Of a DNA stretch of 6,593 nucleotides, positions 3,601 through 6,593 are shown one piece after another; the first letter of the stretch is position 1, and the number at the start of each line of letters is the position of its first letter. This DNA is from Gammaproteobacteria bacterium (GTDB taxonomy: Bacteria; Pseudomonadota; Gammaproteobacteria; Coxiellales; Coxiellaceae): contig JAJFJO010000193.1 in the NCBI GenBank assembly GCA_021774015.1, positions 1 through 6,593 on the forward strand, written 5' to 3'. The position numbers and the translations under genes are program-made. Under the pieces are notes generated by a model. It was not told where the DNA came from, did not search any database, and saw only the letters and a program-made list of their open reading frames with translations.

Positions 3601-6593
3601 TGAGGTATTGCAACACGAACATCTCACCTTTACAGAGTTGTATAAGGCTTTAGTCGATCGTTTGGGGATACGGTATTTAGAAAAATTACGTCCTGATATG
3701 CGAACTAAGCGCCCCGATATCTTTAAGTCTCCTCAGTTAATGGCTCAGTTAACGCATCCAGTGACCTATTTTTTAGGCCAATTAGCATTTAATGGTTTAT
3801 TGAGTGGTCAACTATTGATTTCAGATAGTCAATTAGAAGAGGTTGCTGGGATTCACGAAGCTTACTTAGATAAATTATTAACGCCAGCACAACGGGCAGC
3901 AAAAACATCTCCAGATACACCGGCCACAGATCGTGATTTTTTTGATGATTTTTTAGCAACAACCGGTTCCAAGTCATTATTGTCCCTAGAGCCGATTCGT
4001 GCGGCAGGATTTTTGAAACGGGTGGGTTCTGATGCCTCATATTTTTTACATTTAACTATTCAAGAGTATTTGGCTGCGTATTATTTGTATTTGGCTTTGA
4101 AAGATGATCCAAAAGATGATATTAAATTTAACATTATTCACGAAGAAAAATCATATACTGATCCTATACATTTTATTACGGATCATATTTTAGATCGTCG
4201 TTATGAGGTGGTGTGGTGGTTTTTGTCAGGTTTGTTGAAAGAAGAAAAACTACTCGGCATATTTTATCAACAAGGTTTATTCTATTATCCGGATTATCCA
4301 GAGATCTCAGATGCATCGGCTGCTGCAGCAGCAGAAAAAACACCTACAGGGGTGTCGTTATATGATCAGTTGATAGCAGATCCGGATCGTTTGATTTTAG
4401 CGATGCGTTGCGTTGAAGAAAGTTCTATAAAAGATCGATTGTCGAATGTATTAAGTCCATATCGTGATGATTTATTTTCTGCAATCAATACCGTAGGTGA
4501 GTCACTGCTTTTACCAGAAGATACTACAAGGGAGCATTTGTGGCAGCGTTTTATTCGGGCCCTTCGCATCAGTCCACGACTGTTAAATGCATCAGGATTT
4601 AAAGAACGTATATTACAATTGTCAAAAACAGGTATTCCAACAAGAGGTATTGAGGGGTATCCGCTTACGACCTACCAAGGGGAAAAATCCTCAGGAGAAA
4701 AAATTACCTTGACGCGTTGGAACAATAATGTTGATAGGAGGCATGTGTTTGGAGAGATGACAAAAAACAATATCTATGAATTATTCCTTCAACATGCAGA
4801 CAATGAGACAGTTCGGAAGATATTGGCTGCTGATATTAAAATAGCGTTCCAGGAAGGCACACTTCCACAAGAATTAGAGCAGGAAAGTCACGCATTATTT
4901 TCTGAGTATAGTGCTCTTAAAAAAAGTGAAGATGATTTTATGCCAACCGTTTATAAAGAACTTTTTGAATGTTCAGGTGCATTAGAGATATTAGATGCTG
5001 ATCCGGATGTACATACAATCGCTGCATTTGCTCAAGAGCATGGAAAATCATTATTGGCCTTTCAGTTAGAAGAGGCACTTTCGCGTCAAGTCGCTTGGGA
5101 AGCGAAATTTGAGCCATGGCTTTACTCAAAATCTACGTATACACACTATATAAAAAATCACATAGCTTATCATGGGTTAAAAGCAGGAGCTGTGCTGGAT
5201 GCCATAGCTCATATTCAAAATATTGCTTTTACTCTCTGGTCCTTCAATTATGATGGTATTTTGGAGATTGTAAGGTCTTTTATACCAATCGGTTTGAATG
5301 AACACAGTGTGCAGATACATCTGCTGATAGATTTGACAGGTCATCTCGGGTTTCTCTGTGAAGGAGAGTGTGAGCCAAAGAAAGGTTCATTAATATACAA
5401 TACACTAGAAGATGTACGCTCATGGTCAACATTAGCTGCTGGGCAGTTGGATATACTTGCTGGTAGCGATGTGCTTTCGTTACTTGAGTATAAAAAATTG
5501 GCGCCAAATGTTTTGATTAAATTGATTAAAGATTTACACAAATTTATAGATTCGAGAATCGTAGAAAAGACTAAGCAAATACTCTTTGGCTTTTTAAAAG
5601 AAAAAAATACAGTTTTAAAAAATGCAGTGTTAGATCAGCTGGAAGAACAAGGAGTGTTTATTTGCGATGAGCAGGTTGTTTCTGTACTGAAAGAATTGAT
5701 ACAAACATCATCGTCAACTTCAGCAGATCAGATATGTTTTTTGTTAAAGCAATTAACAACTCGCAAAATAAATCGGTCGATTTTTTCGAGTAAAAATGAT
5801 TTGTGGGAAATATTGTTGCAAGCCCAAATTCACTCTAATGAGCATGTTAGAGCAAAATCATATGCTAGTATTCAACATTTGTATTGGATTTCCACCTCTG
5901 AGCAGAGGGAAGGTCTTCAATTAGAACCTATAGAGTTTAATACAATTGTTGAGTGGTATTATGGTCAATTCATACAAGAACTTGATCACGATGGTTTTGG
6001 TCAAATTGCTTCATTATTAGCACTTAAATTAGGTATAAGTGATTTAAATGATATGTTGTATGTTCGTTGTGTTAAAAATATTTGTAGGGGAGATAATATA
6101 CTAAGCATTGTTGAGAATATTAAATCACTAGGAAATACAGCGTCTTTTATACGTGATAAAGCTACTGTGGCATTACAGAAGTTGGGTTTAGAGAGGGATC
6201 AGCGTGTGGTTGAGCGCTGGATAGGTTTATTGGATGATAGTGATGATGGTGTGCGTGGACAAGCAGCTGGGGCTTTAGGGAGGTTGGATATGGGCTCGGA
6301 TTCCCGAGTGGTGGAGGGGTTGATGAAGTTGTTGGGTGATACTAATAATGGTACGCGTGCACAGGCGGCAGAGGCTTTAGGGAAGTTGGATGTGGGTTCG
6401 AATTCCCGAGTGGTAGAGGGGTTGATGAAGCTGCTGGGTGATACTAATAATGGTGTGCGTGCACAGGCGGCAGAGGCTTTAGGGAAGTTGGATGTGGGTT
6501 CTAATTCCCGAGTGGTTGAGCGTTTGCTGAAGCTGCTGGGTGATACTGATAGTAGTGTGCGTGCACAGGCGGCAGAGGCTCTAGGGAGGTTGG
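668..6593 (+). CDS. Giant multidomain OTU-TIR-NACHT-HEAT repeat protein (3' partial)
   Basis: One plus-strand frame runs 1975 codons from ATG 668 to the right edge with no stop. Domains in order: OTU cysteine protease (18-210; D26, C29, WGG 139-141, H200), TIR-like (396-550; DLRPG 443-447), NACHT NTPase (716-1140; GRAGIGKST 723-731, LDGYDE 848-853, TSRP 879-882), unassigned helical region (1141-1845) and 34-residue HEAT-like repeats from 1846. STAND proteins of this kind use C-terminal repeats to sense a ligand, NTP binding to oligomerise and N-terminal domains as effectors. Here the effector end carries both a predicted deubiquitinase and a predicted TIR. No signal peptide or membrane segment is visible, so the protein is probably cytosolic or exported by a dedicated secretion system. 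A start further downstream would delete the OTU Cys. Roles as a host-directed effector/toxin or as an anti-phage NLR are both possible. Domain calls are motif-based; overall function is inferred. Confidence 0.95.
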   Translation, partial: MREPKLQEAKQETESETWQEFDVPGDGSCLFYAVVFSVLLPVLKDDTAFERRFIQLFGDSNKPGLNDFKQELLQYKGQPDFFVGLKERAAQFEVLVDTAFRQNVVRFMRENKADFLGFFSEGADSFEARMTSVIKAKVWGGQAEIEAISQLLHIQIQVKEKQVDGSWKDSAFHGQDQGYDSTIILGFTSAGHGAGAVNNHYHFFIDPQVFLGSIPLPITTAAAQMLIADMYQPFGGQDVRMAAPITINKAALEDTAHRIADPTLKSSIFSIIATLDTKIKDFNVDLADPIIELSDVLKSLDEINGIIGAAKTSLERSAADNTSKRRAASVLKTIETKCQESSAQFTPPTLPTVKHHWKSHRLRLGQMHLHGPSDIAVQFHDALTAIKTKGSKRYSAKSVLICYAPPNLKNAQEQHLSWVPDFLIGLRAHLEAAGIYAKLDIKDLRPGENMYHYMQQAEMVDYVILIGTESLLHGHENGLFEVREQLTHIKRKREQDHKEGKYTVLPILISGQNETSFPAGYDWYTGIRDCKTTTATYFDHIQWLIEALYETTEEAFTSEWDVFLRSIDEQSKLIVTKGLTKESVLEQLQRENEIKARENAEQNRVAHSLLPRLLNETKAKSRPKPADHFDELSMCLGQYYAQQSHIRLPVFKVSQPISKSYVNLALVEAKGQHDRESSAVEKTSLGTGRLDAYEDFFDIKDESLIQPDRLFLDDESKRLLIVGRAGIGKSTFCQYVSYCWGKGLSVQSGKDGDDSLDSKAGIDRVLPGLWPQFSYIFWLPLRYLNQWGDFIALNKDCPAYGTLTKKIVLVRFILYVLDAEKKKDTAFDIELARIDAALRSPETCLFILDGYDEVSIDKSSIAYQVLHECLLIQPNYIVTSRPHAVVDAPIFDQQRCLRYELMGFRDREIPQYVQLVYQLNGWDTIDSAKSAAAAANAADEQLPSDHLIDILRAKENLWTLSHTPINLALICSLQREAPEVLQHEHLTFTELYKALVDRLGIRYLEKLRPDMRTKRPDIFKSPQLMAQLTHPVTYFLGQLAFNGLLSGQLLISDSQLEEVAGIHEAYLDKLLTPAQRAAKTSPDTPATDRDFFDDFLATTGSKSLLSLEPIRAAGFLKRVGSDASYFLHLTIQEYLAAYYLYLALKDDPKDDIKFNIIHEEKSYTDPIHFITDHILDRRYEVVWWFLSGLLKEEKLLGIFYQQGLFYYPDYPEISDASAAAAAEKTPTGVSLYDQLIADPDRLILAMRCVEESSIKDRLSNVLSPYRDDLFSAINTVGESLLLPEDTTREHLWQRFIRALRISPRLLNASGFKERILQLSKTGIPTRGIEGYPLTTYQGEKSSGEKITLTRWNNNVDRRHVFGEMTKNNIYELFLQHADNETVRKILAADIKIAFQEGTLPQELEQESHALFSEYSALKKSEDDFMPTVYKELFECSGALEILDADPDVHTIAAFAQEHGKSLLAFQLEEALSRQVAWEAKFEPWLYSKSTYTHYIKNHIAYHGLKAGAVLDAIAHIQNIAFTLWSFNYDGILEIVRSFIPIGLNEHSVQIHLLIDLTGHLGFLCEGECEPKKGSLIYNTLEDVRSWSTLAAGQLDILAGSDVLSLLEYKKLAPNVLIKLIKDLHKFIDSRIVEKTKQILFGFLKEKNTVLKNAVLDQLEEQGVFICDEQVVSVLKELIQTSSSTSADQICFLLKQLTTRKINRSIFSSKNDLWEILLQAQIHSNEHVRAKSYASIQHLYWISTSEQREGLQLEPIEFNTIVEWYYGQFIQELDHDGFGQIASLLALKLGISDLNDMLYVRCVKNICRGDNILSIVENIKSLGNTASFIRDKATVALQKLGLERDQRVVERWIGLLDDSDDGVRGQAAGALGRLDMGSDSRVVEGLMKLLGDTNNGTRAQAAEALGKLDVGSNSRVVEGLMKLLGDTNNGVRAQAAEALGKLDVGSNSRVVERLLKLLGDTDSSVRAQAAEALGRL
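719..1297 (+). other. OTU-family cysteine protease (deubiquitinase) domain
   Basis: Residues 18-210 show the full OTU motif set. VPGDGSCLFYAV carries D26 and the presumed nucleophile C29, and it aligns with the family pattern 'v.gDGnCLfra'. VWGGQAEIEAISQLL starts at residue 138 and matches the family's 'tWGg..Ei.AlS.ll', followed by a beta strand (IQIQVKE). NNHYHFFID contains the presumed catalytic H200 in the usual HY context. OTU enzymes cleave ubiquitin or ubiquitin-like isopeptide bonds; bacterial examples are mostly effectors of intracellular pathogens and symbionts. All three signature regions are intact and correctly ordered, so an active enzyme is likely. Linkage specificity cannot be read from the sequence. 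Confidence 0.9.
1298..1852 (+). other. Helical linker between OTU and TIR-like domains
   Basis: Residues 211-395 are Ala/Ile/Lys/Asp-rich and predicted by eye to be largely helical (for example a segment of repeated I-L-D spacing around KIKDFNVDLADPIIELSDVL, then a Ser/Ala/Lys-rich stretch). No domain recognised. A basic, His-containing patch (HHWKSHRLRLGQMHLHG) lies just before the TIR-like domain. Confidence 0.5.
1853..2317 (+). other. TIR-like domain, internal position
   Basis: Residues 396-550 follow the TIR fold order. A first strand KSVLICYAP (box 1, 397-405) is followed by a helix, then strand AKLDI and the BB-loop motif DLRPGE (box 2, DxxPG at 443-447), then a helix and strand VDYVILIGTESLL, then a helix with FEVREQL and a late strand YTVLPILISG. 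In TIR NADases the catalytic Glu sits in a WCxxE-type helix. FEVRE (480-484) falls at that place, making E484 the best candidate and E481 the alternative; the W and C themselves are absent. The domain may hydrolyse NAD or act only as a TIR-TIR oligomerisation surface. SEFIR is an alternative family name, but the DxxPG loop favours TIR. Confidence 0.75.
2318..2812 (+). other. TIR-to-NACHT linker with coiled-coil-prone helix
   Basis: Residues 551-715. About 582-606 is a charged, heptad-like helix (ESVLEQLQRENEIKARENA) that could form a coiled coil. A basic segment with KAKSRPKP follows (about 620-627), then a stretch with aromatic residues and the sequence GTGRLDAYEDFF, a typical lead-in to NACHT modules. 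No separate enzyme domain recognised. Confidence 0.45.
2813..4087 (+). other. NACHT-type STAND NTPase module
   Basis: Residues 716-1140. Walker A is LLIVGRAGIGKST (P-loop 723-731). Walker B is the NACHT-typical LFILDGYDEV with D849 and the paired acidic D852/E853. The sensor-1 region reads IVTSRPHAV with R881. Near the module's end, YFLHLTIQEYLAAYYL (about 1125-1140) matches the 'FLHlsFQEYLAA' signature that closes many bacterial NACHT modules. All nucleotide-binding residues are present, so ATP/GTP-dependent switching and oligomerisation are expected. An Ala-rich insertion (931-935 and neighbours) interrupts the winged-helix-side region. Confidence 0.92.
3446..3484 (+). repeat. Ala-rich low-complexity insertion in the NACHT module
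   Basis: Codons from Ser 927 read SAKSAAAAANAAD, with five consecutive Ala (931-935) using GCA and GCG. The GC-richer mini-run stands out from the flanking AT-rich codons and probably encodes a surface loop or short linker. Confidence 0.6.
4088..6202 (+). other. Large unassigned helix-rich region between NACHT and HEAT repeats
   Basis: Residues 1141-1845 contain no motif I can name. The sequence is rich in Leu, Ile, Glu and Lys with helix-length amphipathic segments, and probably forms a superhelical scaffold of divergent repeats, but no regular period is visible by eye. An Ala run (1218-1222) lies near its start. In STAND proteins this position typically holds the ligand-sensing or autoinhibitory part. 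Confidence 0.45.
4310..4336 (+). repeat. Second Ala-rich low-complexity tract
   Basis: Residues 1215-1223 read DASAAAAAE, encoded by GCT GCT GCA GCA GCA around a PstI-like CTGCAG. It closely resembles the other Ala tract and is followed by KTPTG, suggesting an exposed loop between helices. Confidence 0.6.
6203..6593 (+). repeat. 102-bp tandem repeats encoding 34-residue HEAT-like repeats
   Basis: Four in-frame units begin at 6203, 6305, 6407 and 6509, exactly 102 bp apart; the fourth is cut at 85 bp by the window edge. Each encodes two helices: RVVEGLMKLLGDT, then a turn, then VRAQAAEALGKLD with the GSNS connector. The VR..AA.ALG.L signature is typical of HEAT / PBS-lyase-type repeats, which form a protein-binding superhelix. 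By hand comparison, units 2 and 3 differ at about 6 of 102 bases, units 3 and 4 at about 9 of 85, and unit 1 is more divergent from unit 2 (about 25 of 102). High DNA identity, including at synonymous sites, indicates recent duplication or homogenisation. Copy number beyond the edge is unknown. Confidence 0.93.

Noticed and set aside
3418..5541. Several 63-83 codon minus-strand open frames (3418-3627, 3789-4040, 4366-4569, 4938-5129, 5280-5507, 5341-5541)
   Set aside because: All are antisense shadows of the NACHT and helical regions; two of them overlap each other in different frames and none has a domain or low-complexity pattern of a real protein.
6203..6593. Regular direct repeats as a possible CRISPR array
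   Set aside because: The 102-bp units are contiguous, lack unique spacers, and translate in frame into HEAT-like repeats.

Overview
The window looks like an accessory region of an AT-rich bacterial genome (roughly 40% G+C by eye, TTA-heavy leucine codons, standard code with TGG for Trp). The eukaryote-like domains (OTU deubiquitinase, TIR, NACHT, HEAT repeats) and an effector-like C-terminal module in the upstream gene suggest a host-associated intracellular bacterium. I think of Legionellales/amoeba- or arthropod-associated Gammaproteobacteria, but this is an inference with no marker gene to confirm it.

Layout: (1) positions 1-514 hold the 3' end of a plus-strand gene of unknown function, whose start lies outside the window. 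(2) 515-667 is a short intergenic region containing a possible 20-codon ORF (599-661) with its own Shine-Dalgarno, in frame with and ending 6 nt before the next start. (3) 668-6593 is one uninterrupted plus-strand reading frame of 1975 codons that runs off the right edge, so its C-terminus is unseen. Reading the frame from end to end I found no stop, and independent motif positions along it (OTU Cys, TIR box 2, Walker A, Walker B, HEAT repeats) all fall in the same phase.

The giant protein reads N to C as: OTU-type cysteine protease (about residues 18-210), helical linker, TIR-like domain (about 396-550), coiled-coil-prone linker, NACHT-type STAND NTPase (about 716-1140), about 700 residues of unrecognised helix-rich sequence, then 34-residue HEAT-like repeats from 1846 that are encoded by near-identical 102-bp DNA tandem repeats still continuing at the window edge. 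This is a signalling-receptor plan (sensor repeats, NTPase switch, effector domains) with two different potential effector enzymes, a deubiquitinase and a TIR NADase-type domain, stacked at the N-terminus. Two readings are open: a secreted or injected effector/toxin acting on a eukaryotic host's ubiquitin system, or an intracellular NLR-like anti-phage/conflict protein. The sequence alone does not decide between them, but the OTU domain favours a eukaryotic target.

The open frames on the minus strand are antisense shadows of the giant gene and are not annotated.
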